DNA of 64,000 bases from Gautieria morchelliformis (GCA_015179125.1 WHVA01000256.1:1-64000); one strand, 5' to 3'. Shown: positions 20,451 to 34,869, counted from the stretch's first letter. Numbers and translations are program-made. Notes: a model not told the origin generated them from the letters alone.

Positions 20451-23400
20451 ATGTCGTGTTCTGAGTTATCCTGGGCGGATCCTTGCACTCGTTCCTACTT
20501 GACGTCATTCCCGCCGTTCATTCTCATATCCATCGTCTTAGGCTTTTACTTACCATTATTCCCGAAGCTTCCCGCTGTTTTGAAGCCAGTTTTCACGCCG
20601 TTTCTGCCTCTTGCGGAAGCTGTGGCGCTCATTGAGGCAGACTCACACCACTCTGTGAGTGAACAAGGCGTTTCCAACCCTAAAACGCCCTTATGGCGAT
20701 CGATGTGTTTATCTGGCCTCGCTCTGGCCGAAACCATATGCTGGCTAACTATCGCAAGCTATCGGCTTGCCTTGGCCAAGGGCAGTCCGGATTATCAGGT
20801 CATCTCGCCCTTCCTGAGCTTTCTATCTTGGCTACCTGCGGCAGTCATACCTGCTGTTCGACCAACATTGACACCGCCCTACGGCCTATTTTCACTCTAT
20901 GTCGTCCAGCTGGTGACCGGTGTCTTTCGTTTTGGAGTTATCTGGTATGACCGCGATACGCTTGGCGTACCTGTGAATGGCTGGGACGTAGCAGGGACTT
21001 CGGCGAATTTGGTTGCAGTCTTGGCTCTGCTGTTAATTGTTTTGTGCATGCCGTTAAACATTCCGAGTAAGGCCATCGAGGAAAAGATTGTACGGTTTTC
21101 TCTAAATCTGCCTTGATAACAAAGCCGCAATATTGTTTGTCAGGGAAAAGAAGTGAGCCCAGAAGACTACACGTCTTTATGGGGATGGATATCATTTGAA
21201 TGGGTATATCCCTTGGTCAGAAAGGTGTGTGACGATCATTCACAAAGGTGTTCTGCAGGTCTGTCTGACCAGGTTACTGACAGGGAACGAATGAAACTCT
21301 CAACGAACCGGACGTTTGGGACTTATCGCCCACCATGCAATCCAAGCCGCTCTATATGAAGTTTTCCACCACAACGTGTGTTTCATTTCTAGACGAAACT
21401 TGTGTGCTTCTTAAAAATCGTAGTCGTAAGACTCTCCTTCGTCGTCTTTGGGCTGTGAATGCGATGGATATGGTGTAGGCTTATCCAGTTATCTCTTTAC
21501 AGTATCTATAGTCTAACTCACTCAAAGCATCGACTTCGTTTTGATGCTTGTCAGTGTCATATTCAATTACGCTCGTCCGTTTTTCCTCAAGTTGGTCGAC
21601 TTCGTGTACAGACGTAAAATATTACCACTGACATCCATTCCAGGCGCATCCTTGATTCGCTGGATCCGGCCAACGAAAACAATCCCGAGGCTAGAGCGCA
21701 AGGCTACATCTATGCGTTCCTTGCGTTCTTTTCACTCCTTTGTAGGGCTGAAGTCGATATTCTCCATCTTTGGTATGGTCGACGAGTGGCAACACGAATA
21801 CGCAGCGAACTCATGGCGAGTATTTACGCCAAGGCATTGGTTCGAAAGGATTATTCTGGTATCGTCGACAAAAAGGATGGGGAACAGGAGAAGCAAGACG
21901 ACAAAACTATGTCAACCCCAAATTCGACATCGAAGAGCTCGGAGACTCGGTCAAACGTTGATAAGAAGTCAAAGAGCAAGGACGCAAAGGGCGGTACAAA
22001 AATCAGATCAGGAGCGGATGTAGGCAAGATTGTTCAACTGATGAGTGGTGACGCGAATCGGATCTCGGGAACGGTTACTTACGCATACTTTATATATGTA
22101 AGTTTTCTACATTCCGTGCGCATCTAAGGGGATACAGTTTTACATGAGATATGCTTTAGGGAGCGCCTTTCGAAATCATTATCGCTTGTATGTTTCTGTA
22201 TCAGTGTGTCATTTCCATTGATGCCGCGAAGTGGTTCTCAATGGTTGCGCTAGACTTCTGGGTCTGTCTGCATTTGCAGGTTTTCTCTGCTGGGCGGTGG
22301 TGGCCCCTTTAAACTCAGTTCTGGCGAAACAGGGGAGTGGACGCGCTCGTGCTCAGTATTCGTGTCGCTGATCCTGTTGGAACAGGCCGTTGGTCTCCAG
22401 AAGGGAGTACTCGCTGCCGGAGACAAGAGGATGAATGTCATCAACGAATTGCTCAATTCTGTGCGTTAGACATTCAATTTACTTCTTGCGGTCGATCAGG
22501 AGCGTTGATCGAACCATCGATAGGTTAAACTTGTGAAGTTTTATGGGTGGGAGAATCGTTGGATGGACCGCGTTCTCAATGCGCGGAAAATTGAACTTGA
22601 TTGGCTTGTGAAGGGTACGTCATCATCTGAGCGTGTATGGCGTTATGAGTTGCTGACGATTTATAAGGACGAATCAACCGGATCTTGTTTTCAGCACTGT
22701 GGACGACAGCACCCATTTTAGTATCCGTATTGTCTTTTCTAACGTTCATCTTAACAGGGCATGAGTTGACAATCTCTGTGGCATTTACGGTCATTGAATC
22801 CGCACACTTTTACAATGCCATATTACTCATGGTCATGTTAGGCGATTGCGATATTCAACATGTTAGAGTATGTCTTGCTCAATTAAGGCAGGTGTATCAA
22901 CCTGATAGAACGGTACATGTTTAGTCCGCCACTAAGTACGCTTCCACATTGGATTGTCCAGATACTACAAGTCTAGCCTGCGTTTCATCTTTTTATCCTC
23001 TGACATTACTGATATGGCGCCTTTGTCAAGAGTCTTGTGGCTGTAGACCGCATTGCCATATATCTATCAGAGGACGAGGTTGATGCTGAAGTCTCGAGCC
23101 TGATGCAGGGCAGTATCCTCCGCTCTGAAGCTATTGATGATCATCGACTGGGCTTGGAACACGCATCTTTTAAGTGGAACGCTGTCGAGGAAGGTAATAA
23201 CACAGGACCACCCCCGGTTTCTGAGCTTTGGCCCAAGCCTACGGCTTCAGTCGTTGAGTCCGAACCCGTTCCAGGAGACAGCATATCAGTCAGCAGCCAG
23301 GAAGGAGCAGACCACCAGTTCGAGCTGAGGGACATCAGTGTTGTATTCCCGGACAGGCAGCTCACAGTAGTCACCGGCCCAAGTAAATACAATGAAGTTG

Positions 23401-26400
23401 GTTATATTTGGAGAACTGACTGAAGTATTATAGCTGCATCCGGCAAAACTGCCTTACTAGTGAGCTGCTAAACTTCACCGTTGCTGACTCTGCAACTGAC
23501 AACTGACTCGTACAGATGGCCCTTCTTGGCGAGATGACCATGCTGCCGGGAGATGGAAAACTGTTTCTGCCTAAGTATCCGAAGCATGTTGACGAGTATG
23601 GGCTCGCAGGTGTATCTTATGCAGCACAAGCCCCGTTCTTACAACACCAGTCGATCCGAGATAACATCCTTTTCGGCACACCGTACGAGGAGCAACGTTA
23701 CGAAGCTGTATTAGAAAGCTGCGCACTGAATCCTGATTTAGCCATTTTCGAGGATAGGGACTTGACAGAGGTGGGATCCAGGGGAATCTCGCTGTCTGGC
23801 GGACAAAAGGCAAGAGTTGCCCTCGCAAGGGCTGTCTATGCACGAAGCAGATGTGTTCTTCTTGATGACCCCTTGAGCGCTGTTGTACGTTCTTATTTTC
23901 TACATGTTGAAGAAGTACTAAGTTGTAAAATAGGATAGCCACACAGCGTTGTTTCTGTACGAGCGGTTATTGAGGGGTCCCCTTCTGGAAAATCGCACCA
24001 TTGTAAGTGTCAGCCATTCAGGGCGGTTGCGGTTTTTTATACCTTTAGGTCCTTGTAACACACAATGTGGAGCTTGTGCTACCAGGGGCCTATTACCTAG
24101 TTCACATGCTTGATGGGCGGATCGACGTTCAGGGCACAACTGAGGAGCTACGCAAGCAAGGCACATTGGAGGCCATCACCAAAAATTCCTCGCTTGAGCA
24201 TCAGCTTCAAGGCGGCCAAACGCCACTAGACAAGCCTTCGGACGCCCAGGGTGCCGATCTGCACAGAAGACCCCGCCAACTAGTCGAGGACGAGGCTCGA
24301 GAAACGGGCAGCGTCAAGTGGCGCATATATCAAACATACATGAAGGCGTCCTCTTACTGGACTTGGGCGATCCTTGCAGTTTTTATTTGCATACCCCAGC
24401 TACTTCGTGTCGCAGAGAAGCTCTGGATAAAGCAGTGGGGTGAAGTAAGGCAATGGTGACACGATACGATAATCCTGTCTGATGCGTATGTTGCAGGCCT
24501 ACAATCATTCTGCAGCTGTCGCCCACCTCTTCTATTCCCCGTCAATTTCCGACGGGGAAGGGCAAATTCCGCTACACTCCTCAGCATATATCAGCAATGC
24601 TTTCGAGAAATTCTCCTTGTCAAACACCGTCACATCCTCACTGCTTCCATCTGCGAACGATCACCCATTATTTTATGTGGCCATCTACGCCTCTATTGGT
24701 TTTGGCACTGCAGCAATTAGCATTCTCAATGTCTCCGTCCAATATTCGGGTGGTATACGAGCATCTAAATTGATCTTCAAACAGCTCTTGGTTGCCGTTG
24801 TACGTGCAACGATGCGCTGGCACGACTCGACCCCAACAGGTAGCATGTTTGTGCAACTGCTGGTGATATACTCACCTCGACTGTCAGGACGGATGTTGAA
24901 CCGCTTCAGCGAGGATATTCAAACTGTTGACTATTCTATCAGCGGGTCCCTCCAGGCGATCAATGCATCTATGGCAACCCTTTTCGCCTCAGTATTAACT
25001 GTAGTATTCATTTCTCCGCCATTCATCTGTCCGGCCATAGTGATTGGATATGTTTATTATCGACTTGCCGTCGGTTACCTGTGAGTGAGTCCGCTGTAGA
25101 CATCCATGGAGGTGCTATATAATGTGGTCGCCAACAGAAACACTGGCCGGGACCTGCGACGCATGGAATCTAACTCTCACTCTCCCATTTACTCAGACTT
25201 TTCTGAGCTACTGTCAGGCATAGTCAGTGTCTCTGTATTCTGTTCTCCGGTTGCGGTTCACTATTAGCTCATTGTTACCCAGGTTACAGTAAGGGCATTC
25301 GCGTCTGAGAGGCGATTCCTGGATAATCTTCACAGCAAAATTGATGGCACGACGAAGGTGCGCGAAGTCAAAATATACTAGTTTGCCGCTCAAACGTCTG
25401 CAGATGTGGTATTGTGCGTACTTTAGACCCAGAGTGGATATTCCAATTGATTGATCGACTACAAGTTTTTTGGATGACTAATAGGTCAGGATGACATCCT
25501 AAGCATTGCTCGCGTAGTAGACACTCTTCCAGATGGTTATCATTGCACTTTGACGCCTTAGGGGGACTTGCCGTACTATTCACTACACTTCTCGCTCTTT
25601 CTGGCACCATAGGAGCCGGTCAGCGTCCTTTGTTAAGACATTGGGACTCTAACCAATATTGTAATAGGCCTTGCCGGTGTAACCATTACCTCGGCCATGG
25701 GATTTACTTCTGCGGTTTGGAGTTTTTATTTGCTTGAAGCTCAATTTCTCACGTGGCACTGTAGGTTTATTGGACATGCAGGTGATCTTGAATTATTCGT
25801 TGACGCTAGAAGTAATTAAACCATTAACTATATTGCAGAAATTGGACACAGCTCGAACTTGACTTAAAGTAAGCGGATCGCTTGCTTGGTCGACCCCTGT
25901 TGTGCACTTATCCAGGGCCGCAGCTCTGTCGAGAGAGTTGTGGTGTACTTAGATCTCCCTCAAGAACCGCCACTTCTGATTGAATCTTCCCGCCCTCCGG
26001 CCTATTGGCCATCTAGTGCAGACAATGACTCTCTCGTCGTGGTCCAAGATTTAGTGATTGTAAGGGTTATTCGCCGCTGTTACATATGCTTTTGTGCTGA
26101 ATTTTGCACACAGCGGTACGCTGCAGACCTCCCACCAGTTCTTCACGGCGTTTCGTTCACTCTGAAGGCACGCGAGCGGATCGGACTTCTAGGACGAACA
26201 GGTGGATATTATGTCCGCGTTCACGGCCTGTCGCTGATTCGATCCATAGGAAGTGGCAAATCTACGTTGGCAATGAGCATCCTGCGTTTCGTGAGTGGGG
26301 TTCCTTCATTTGAACCAAGTTACACGAGTCTCTGTAGACCGACCCCTCGAATGGTTCCATCCTGATCGATGGCATCGATATTTCAACAATAGGCTTGCAC

Positions 26401-27388
26401 GATCTACGATCGCGTTTGGTGAGTCCTAGTCCTGCCTCATGCCCACGGTTACTCAGTCTGTCCAGACATTTGTTGCACAGGATGCTGTCTTATTTTCAGG
26501 CACTATAAGGTGGTTATTGACGATAATGAGCATTCACAAGTTACTTATCGATTTCAAGGGACAATATTGATCCCTTTGGTGATTTCAGCGACGAGGAATG
26601 CATGGATGCCCTGTATCGCGTTCACCTCCTGTCCGAAAACGCGCGTACTTCCCGGCGGTCGTCTAGGGAGATCTCCCGTGCCTCATCGATCCACGACGTG
26701 GAACGAGATGAAACCGTCGCATCTTCTTCCACAGGTTCACCAACAGCCATCCAGCAAGATGATAAACAGGGCACCATTTCTCTTCATACTCAAGTCTCCA
26801 CTGGAGGATCTAATTTTAGCCAGGGTCAACGTCAACTGTTCACCATGGCACAAGCTTTACTTCGACAGAGCTCTATCATTATTCTCGATGAGGCGACGAG
26901 TTCAATTGACTATGCTACCGACGCCAAAATCCAGAAAACGATTAGAGAAGAATGTAAGTAGTTGGGTGACCTCTGAGCCTTATAACCTGATGGCCGTCTG
27001 CAGTCAAAGATTCCCTCTTGATTACCGGTATGTTTGTTCGAACCATGTCCGAGTGAGCTTACGACTCATCCCTCGCAGTTGCTCACAGACTTCGAACCGT
27101 GATCGATGTACGTCCCTTTGTTGTTACAAAAATAAACAAGCAAAACTGATCATATTATTGACCAATCTCCCCAGTGCGACCGGCTTATTGTGCTTGAAAA
27201 CGGTCGTATTGTTGAATTTGATACGCCAGTCAACCTCATTCAGAAGGAGGGCGGTGGTAGGGGTATATTTGACTACTCGGAATGCAATGCTAATGGATGT
27301 TCCAGCGTTTCGTAACATGTGTCTCCACAGTGGGACGTTTAAGGAGCTTGAGGAAGCTGCGAACAAGGCTGCAGGATCCACAGATTAA
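20451..27388 (+). CDS. ABCC (MRP-type) full transporter, copy 1
   Basis: Full-length ATP-binding cassette transporter of subfamily C, expected in the plasma or vacuolar membrane exporting conjugates or drugs. About 20 exons. Order: an N-terminal membrane block TMD0 (20451-21092), TMD1 (21.1-23.0 kb, with the coupling segment GDANRIS and [14 protein letters not shown]), NBD1 (23.1-24.2 kb), TMD2 (24.4-25.9 kb) and NBD2 (26.0-27.3 kb). NBD1 shows Walker A TASGKT (assembled across introns near 23434), signature LSGGQKAR (23790) and Walker B CVLLDDP (23850). NBD2 shows Walker A GSGKST (26250), signature FSQGQRQ (26815), Walker [13 protein letters not shown] (26870) and switch His in VAHRLRT (27080). 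The non-canonical LSGGQ of NBD2 is common in the family. One intron in TMD1 (22333-22385) lacks a usable donor (GG instead of GC/GT), which may impair this copy. Similarity to the Ybt1/Vmr1 branch is likely but not proven. Confidence 0.85.
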
Positions 27389-28192
27389 TTCCAATTTCAT
27401 GCATGGAATAAGAAGTTATTGTTCAAATAAGGTGAGCACTTGTCTGCTTCTGCGTGAAGTCAGCACGCCGGCCTAAGCGAGCCAAGCTGAATAATCACTT
27501 GCGTGAAGGTGCCCTGCGGGAAAATACTAGGATAGCACGGTAGTGAAATATGTGGAAACTCCACAAATATAATTGGTTTTACCACGTATGCACTCGTGGA
27601 TTATCCTAGTGCATAGATACGTGGATCTACCAACAGCAGAAGGTGGAAATTGTTGACATGGCCAAGAACGATCCTTAGGTAATCCAAGAAATCATAGCCT
27701 AAAATACATGGATATTTTTGGTCAGAAATATATTTGTGACTATACCATATTGCCCACTAGGTACAAGTCACTGTTTGTTTACCATAACCCAAAATAGTGA
27801 AAAGAAAGCAAATCCAGTAATAATTTGAAACTATGGCAAATGGTGAAGGATCTATTGTAGGTTAGTACTGGAGTGTAGAACGCAGGGCCATGGTAGGCAT
27901 CCCGTGACCCAGACATATAGCTAGTTACTAGTCTCGGTCATGCTCAACCAAGACTATATATCAATTGGACTCATATTTAGGAGCACCTCAGTGAATTGCC
28001 CATTCACTGAGGTGCGTACTGCATTTGTACATTATAATGTCTGTTTGTTGACTCCTATGTAGTCATTGCTACCTAGGTACAGTACCGTTATATACACTCA
28101 GTGACTCACCCATTCACTTAGTTGTTGCTACATAGCTACTGCACATAATCGCTACAGGTTATGGCCCCACAGAGCCCACCACTGTCAGGGAA

Positions 28193-28334
28193 ACCCCAAT
28201 CACACACTGCTTTATCACAAAGTGCATTATCGTGAAGTGCATTATTGCGATGTGCATTATCGCTGAGGTATATTATCACCCTTTTCACATTACCACAGCA
28301 TGCAGTTTATTGCAACATGTGATTGGGGGCCCCT
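28193..28334. repeat. Imperfect inverted repeat with GTGCATTATCG units
   Basis: CCCCAATCACAC at the left faces GTGATTGGGGGCCCC at the right. The interior holds three or four copies of a GTGCATTATCGTGA-like unit. This could be a small MITE-like relic. Confidence 0.4.
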
Positions 28335-28819
28335 GAGCCTATCCTAGCCCTCAGCATCCTTCTGTCTTGTGTTCTATTTATTTCCTTTCCTGTTCTGGCC
28401 CCTTCCGACATCATTCCTTCTTTATCTGTCCAACCCTGTTACTACTGGCATGATTGCTTATGTAACTCAGGCATTCAGTGATTGGGCTAGCATGCCCGCA
28501 GCTTACTTATAGTCATAGCTAGGTGGTGAAGGAGTTCCTTAGAGTTTTCTCTTTGGATCCCCCTTTGCCAGGTATGTCTGTGTTGTGTATATAGTTCCCT
28601 ATCTTAGGCGGATGCTTGCAACTTTTTATTACATGTAGCTTCACCCATTTTATTCTCATATTATAGAAAAGAAGAGGGTGAAAGTATATGGTAATTTTAT
28701 TGTCAGGATATAAATAATTCTACTTTTGTCCCTTCCCAAGTGGTGGCTCTACCAACGAGAATGCCTCTTTTTATTTTTATGCCTATTCTTATTTTTTCTA
28801 CCAACTTTTAATATACACT

Positions 28820-29000
28820 ATATCATTATAACTATTCATATTAATACTCATATTACAAATATCTATCCAAGTACTATTACTTCATACTGTACTCTAATAC
28901 TCTCTCATTATAACTATTCATGCTAATACTCTTACTCATATCTGTTAGAAGTATCTGTCCAAGTATCCATTACTCTATCTTATAGTCTAATACTCTCTCA
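28820..29000. repeat. Imperfect tandem repeat of about 90 bp
   Basis: Two AT-rich copies, each starting near ATTATAACTATTCAT and ending near CTAATACTCTCTC. They have no coding potential. Confidence 0.6.
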
Positions 29001-29084
29001 TATGTATAGATATCTCCGAGATGTTTAAATATATACAGAATCTTCTAATAACATCTATTCTTCTCCTTATAAATACTATAATAT

Positions 29085-30066
29085 TGTCATGACCTGTCTA
29101 TTTCTCTTACCCCACTGTCTCTATGTTCCCCCTCATCACTCCCTAGCATCTTTGCCAGAGTTCGCCGCACCCACCAACCACTCCCCCTCTACATCCACTC
29201 TACCTGCTGTTCGCCCCATTCTCCGAACCGCTATTCGCTGCTCGCGCATTTTGCCAGCAGGCACGCCATCAAATATGATCGATACCATTCACCCGGCATG
29301 ATGGTTCATCATTAACCCTATCGTCTTCTTAATCCAACCCCTTTGGGTGTTCGTATGGCCAAAGTGTGTTCACAGGACGTCCCTTCCATAGGTCGTGCGG
29401 GATCAACCCAGTAGACGAAGAGTCCGTGCAGGGTAGCATGTATGCGGGTCCCAAGACATGGTTTTGTCCATAAGACCTTTACTCTCCGTCGTTTCATGTT
29501 CGCACTCTTCCCTCACTCTATTGTATGTTTATTCCATCTACTTAGTATCATGACTGCGCACCCCTATCCGACCCTGACTCATGACGGCCTCTTTCCTATT
29601 TGCTAATACCTTACGAGCAGTCGATATAAGTAGTTTACATTCGCATGTATATTCTCCAGTTCAATTATCATACGTCGTCCATCTTGTGCAAACTTGACCT
29701 CGCAGTCTTGAGCCTTCTCCTGGAGATTTCTATCTTCGACCAGAAGAGGACTTAGGCACCGCTGGTGAGTTCTCATACTTTACCTTCGTTACCTTAGCCT
29801 TCGAACTATTTTCTGTGCTGGCGGCGAAGGGATTGTCGCTACTTAGACAACCCTGCCATGACACCTTGCACGTTACATCATCTAGTGCCATGGGCTATTT
29901 CGCTACGACTGTAGATAGGGCGAGCTCCGCTCGGGCAGCCCTCTTATCTTGTGAACATTTATTGGTTCACCTATTCGCTGAACGGCATACTTATTCGCAC
30001 AAGTCATTCGGGCATTCGCTGTGTCCACTAATACACGATATTAACGCCTAAAAACCAATCTTGACA
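29085..30066 (+). mobile_element. TGTCA...TGACA LTR-like unit a
   Basis: A 982-bp unit from TGTCATGACC to CCAATCTTGACA. It carries a TATA-like GATATAAGTAG near 29625 in this orientation, which is why plus is taken as sense. Four more units lie at 30869, 52996, 54890 and 57268. The TG...CA ends, the internal TATA element and the absence of a coding region fit solo LTRs of one retrotransposon family. No clear target-site duplication here, so it may be old or recombined. Confidence 0.65.
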
Positions 30067-30868
30067 TATATATTCCTATGTGTTGTTATTAATACTCTTA
30101 TAATATATATTATATACTCATACTGTATCATATGACCTTTTTGATTAACCTCCTTACTTTGGATCTCCCTTCACCAGTTTGCCACTTGAGTGTAGTGTGT
30201 CTGCCTAGGTTGCCCTTATAATTCTTGTTCTGTAATAGAAATTCTTTAATAGGATGGATTGGAAACATTAGAGGGGGTCTCGATGATGGACTTATTAGTC
30301 CTGCGGACAGCACGGATGCTTGGGAATCGCTAGGTCGGGGCTATACTACGTATTGTAGTGTACAGATGTCTCGGTAACCTATATTGCTTATGCAGGAGCG
30401 ACAGTGAGAGTTACGGTGGGCTTAGATCGAGAACTGCTCGGAATTGGACAGAGAATGCTGTCTAATTTCTCGATATACAAGGGTAGCCGCTTTATACTAC
30501 TCAGAGTATCACTAACTAGTATTGGGATCACTGTGGAGCAAGAAGGGGTTCGTACATATGGGTAAGCTGTGGAATGGAAGGGGATAAATGCCCGGGGATA
30601 TGGCCGGGTGGAGTTGAGTCGTGGGGACGCGCCGTATCTAATTGTACATGTATATACTGTGGAGTGGATGGGGAATATGGAGGTGGAGTGGGAAAGAGAG
30701 ACCAAGTCATGGGATAAGAGTCAGTTGGGGATAAGGAGTGTGTGGGATCATACATGGTGCATATACACGGTCAGATCAGTTCCAGGCAGCCGGCACGTCT
30801 CTGGTTCCACAACAATAATCACATAGTCCTCCACCACAAAGTCATTTGTCATTCCTAAGCTAGCCAGG
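30067..30868. other. No gene recognised
   Basis: AT-rich start, then about 500 bp of purine-rich plus strand. Only short, domain-free reading frames. Confidence 0.45.
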
Positions 30869-32356
30869 TGTCAAGATTGGTTTTTAGGCGTTAATAACGT
30901 GTATTAGTGAACACAGCGAATGCCCGAATAACTTGTGCGAATAAGTATGCCGTTCGGCGAATAAGTGAACCGATGAATGTTCACGAAACAAGAGGGTTGC
31001 CTGAACGGGGCTCGCCCTATCTACAGTCGTAGCGGAATAGCTCGCAGCACTTGACGATGTAACGTGCAAGATATCGCGGAAGGGCTGTCTAAGTCTCGAT
31101 GGTCCCTTCGCTGGCGAAGGTGCTCCTTCAGAGCCCTTCGAATAACTTGTGCGAATAAGTATGCCGTTCGGCGAATAGGTGAACCAATGAATGTTCACAA
31201 GGTAAGAGGGTTTGCCTAAATGGGGCTCACCCTATCTACAGTCATAGCGAAATAGCCTGTGAATCTTGACGATGTAATGTGCAAGGTCTCATGGAAGGGC
31301 TGTCTAAGTCTCGACAATCCCTTCGCTGGCGAAGGTGCTCCTTCGGAGCCCTTCACCAACAGCCCAGAAAATGGTTCGAAGGCTAAGGTAACGAAGATGA
31401 AGTATGAGAACTCACCAGTGATGCCTAAGTCCTTTGCTAGTCGAAGATGGGAATCTCCAAGAGAAGGCTTAAGATGATGACCACGGCGAGGTCAAAGCTG
31501 CACAAGATGAACGACGTATGATAATTGAACTGGGGAATATACATGCGAATGTAAACTACTTATATCGAATGCTCGTAAGGTATCAGTGAATAGGAAAGAG
31601 GCCGTCACAAGTCAGGGTTGGATAGGGGTGCGCAGCCATGACACAACATAGATGAAATAAACATACAATAGAATGTGAGAAGAGGGAGAACATGAAATGA
31701 CGGAGAGTAAAGGTGGCGAAGGCACTTATGGACAAAACCATGTCTTGGGACCCGCATACATGCTACCCTGCACGGACTCTTGGTCTACTGGGTTTATTCC
31801 GCACGACCTATGGAAGGAATGTCCTGCGAACATACTTTGACCATACGAATGCCCAATGGGGTTGGATTTAAGAAGACGATGGGGTTAATGATGAACCATC
31901 ATGCCGGGTGAATGGTATTGATCGTTTCTGATGGTGTGCCTGCTGGCGAATGATGCGAGCGGCGAATAGCCGTTCAGCGAAATGCAAGGAAGGGCGAACA
32001 GAAGCGACATAGGGGGGAGAGGTCAAGGTGGAGGGCGAAGCCGGGCGAACACTGAGGAGGAGTAGCGAAAGGGCAAATGGGGATAACAAGGTGCAGGAGA
32101 TACACAGGTCATGACAACCCAACTATTAGAACACCATTGGAAGAGGGTCGAGCAGAGGAAGTGGTAGGCCCAGTGATGACTGCCGAGTCAGTCCCAAGAC
32201 ATCGATCGTGCGTTTGACGGCGCGGCTATGGTAGTTGGCGCGAACAGCGGGAGTTGGTTGCCGAACATGACAATGGTGATCGGAACAAACACGAAGGTGG
32301 GTTGAGAAAATAGGAAAACTGAGCTTCTGAGTATGGGAAATAAACGCGTCATGACA
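30869..32356 (-). mobile_element. TGTCA...TGACA LTR-like unit b, with internal duplication
   Basis: Starts on the plus strand with TGTCAAGATTGG and matches units a and c-e in reverse. A strong internal match to the usual end (GGTCATGACA) is at 32116, but a further 240 bp ends in ACGCGTCATGACA at 32356, like the extended end of unit e. Immediately right of 32356 gypsy reverse transcriptase sequence begins, so this unit probably inserted in, or was joined to, that element. A 214-bp segment is duplicated inside (30925-31138 and 31139-31352). Confidence 0.6.
30925..31352. repeat. 214-bp tandem duplication inside unit b
   Basis: Both copies begin CGAATAACTTGTGCGAATAAG and end near GAGCCCTTC. The other units of the family have a single copy. 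Confidence 0.75.
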
Positions 32357-34869
32357 CACCTCTACATCGTCTTTGACAGACTGAGGAAGAATCACATTTT
32401 TCTGACCAAGAAAAAGGTGGACCTCTATTCCATCTGAATGGAGTGTCTCGGCCATATCATCGATGGCCGAGGGGTACATGCCGACGAGGACAAGATGCAA
32501 TGCATCCGTGAGTGGCGTAGGCCATGGACGTTCAACGACGTCCAGCGTTTCCTCAGGCTGGTACAGTATCTGGCACACTACATGCCAGATGTTAGTGCAT
32601 ATACCACCCCACTATCGGGCTGTGCATGTAATAACCATCCATTCTAATGGACTCCACTACTAGACAAATGCTGGCAAAGCATTAAGGCGTTGGCCTGTAA
32701 GGCCCCGATCCTGCGTCCAGTAGACGCAAGGTGCCCAGAGCCGATCTGGGTGATTACCAACGGGTCAAAAGCCAGTGTCGGTGCGGTCTATGGCCAAGGT
32801 CCTGACTGGAAAACCTGTCGACCTGCCGGCTTCTTGTCAAAGAAGTTCAGCGTTGCTCAGCAACACTACCGGACTCACGAGCACGAGATGATCGACGATG
32901 CTTGAGGCTCTCATGAAATGGGAGGACAAACTGCTGGTGCAAAGGTTCACCCTTGTCACAGACCACAAAGGGCTCGAGTACTTCGAGACCCAGAAGAGCC
33001 TATCTGACTGACAGGTCAGATGGTGGGAGTTTCTCTCCTGGTTCAATTTCAACACCGTTCGTGTTGACGGTGTAGAGAACAAGGTAGCGGACTGCCTGTC
33101 GCGCTACTACAAGAATGACACGAGTGATGACAATCACCCAGACCACGTCTTCGTGAATGCAGATGCGCGTTTAGACCCGGATGGTGAGTTATTGCCCACC
33201 GACCGGTATATCGAGCTGCGAACAGCGGCGACAAGACGCTCTAAACACCTTGCTGAGAAGATAGAGGCGAGAGTAACGGAATCCGCCACATTAAACGAGG
33301 GCTCACCAGAGCCCGCGAACATCGCCGGGTCACGCGACGACGACGACGATGATGTCAGAGTCATCGCCACAGGAAATGACGGCGCGCCCCTGCGCCGGGT
33401 CGTCGAGCAAGGCGTAGACCTGTCTAAGGTCCTACGAGATGCGTACCACAGGGACACCATGTTCACAAAGATCATGGCGCACCCGGACGTGCACCCAAGA
33501 TTCGGGATCCGGCACGAGCTGATCTGGACTAAGAACCAGCTCAAAAGAGACGTCATTGCCGTCCCCCACTCTGTTCTTCAAGGGGGAAGGAAGCTGATCG
33601 AAATCATCATCGATCGGGCACATCAGATAGTCGGCCACTATGGCCATCTGAAGACTTTGGACTACGTTCGAAGATCATATTGGTGGCCGGGCATGAGCCC
33701 AGACATAGAAGAATTCTGCACATCGTGCGTGAGGTGTCAGATGATGAAAACCGGACCACAACGGCCCAAAGGCCTACTACACAGCCTACCCATTCCGGAT
33801 AGGCCGTGGCAGTCGATTGGCATCGACTTCATGGGGCCCCTGCCCAAATCCAACGACTGTGACTACCTGATGGTAGTCATCAACATTAACGTCGCTCATA
33901 CACCTCGTACCAACCACGATGAGCGTGTCAGCCAAGGGAGTAGCCTGGCTGTTTCTGAAGGAGGTTGTTCAACTCCACGGAGTTCCCGACTCCATCGTCT
34001 CAGACAGAGACTCGAAGTTCACGTCAATCTTCTGGCGTGAACTACAGCGACTCATGGGGACTAAGCTCCTCATGTCAACTGCCTTCCATCCCCAAACGGA
34101 TGGAGCCACCAAGCGGGCAAACCGCTCGATTGGCCAGATATTGCACATGGTCGTCAGAGACGATCAGAAGGATTGGGCATTGAAATGCCCAATGGTTGAG
34201 GTCGCCCTCAACAGCAACGTCAGCACGACCACAGGGTTCACACCTTTCGAGCTGAACCATGGCTATATGCTGCAGATAGACCTCCCCATAGCCATGGACA
34301 CCCTGTTCAAGGGGGTAGCCCGGTTCGCACATCAGGCAAAATGGAACCTGATGGCGGCACACGATGCAATCATAGAGCATCGAGTGATGCAAATGTTTCA
34401 TGCAAACAAGAAACGTATGGCGAGCGACAGGTACGCAGCCAACGTCCGCGTCTACCTTTCGACACAAAACCTAACTCTCCCGAAAGGAAGAGCCAGAAAA
34501 CTAGTCCCGCGGTACATCGGACTGTACCGCGTCGTCGAGGCTCACAACGATGCCTCGACGGTGACCCTTGATCTTCCCGATGAGCTGAAAAGCCGTCGCA
34601 TTTCGCTGGTCTTCCATTCAAGTCTTGTACGGCGATACGAGGCTAACAACGACGAATTGTTCCCTCGTCGTGAGGCCAAGTCATTTTATGACTTCGGAGC
34701 GAATGACGACGAGGAGTGGCTCGTCGACGAGATTATCGCACATCGATGGATAAACTCGACGGACCTGGAGTTCCAGGTCCATTGGACCCTAGGCGACGTG
34801 ACATGGGAACCTGTTTTGGAACCCTTCAAGACTTTGGTGTCAGAGCTAACACTTTGGTCTATCAGAACG

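Larger units (their letters stand above)
20400..27515 (+). repeat. Segmental duplication, unit 1
   Basis: The whole ABC transporter gene with introns, about 50 bp upstream and about 125 bp downstream is repeated at 42460-49580. Exons, introns and short flanks are all alike, so the event was a DNA duplication, not retroposition. Similarity stops upstream near the TATA element and downstream just after GCCAAGCTGAATAATCAC. Confidence 0.9.
27516..29084. other. AT-rich intergenic repeats, no gene
   Basis: No protein-coding support. Two structures stand out: an imperfect inverted repeat around 28193-28334 and an imperfect tandem pair at 28820-29000. The remainder is AT-rich and probably old transposon debris. 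Confidence 0.5.

Noticed and set aside
32126-32578. Minus-strand 150-residue reading frame
   Set aside because: It spans the end of an LTR-like unit and antisense gypsy reverse transcriptase; no domain of its own.
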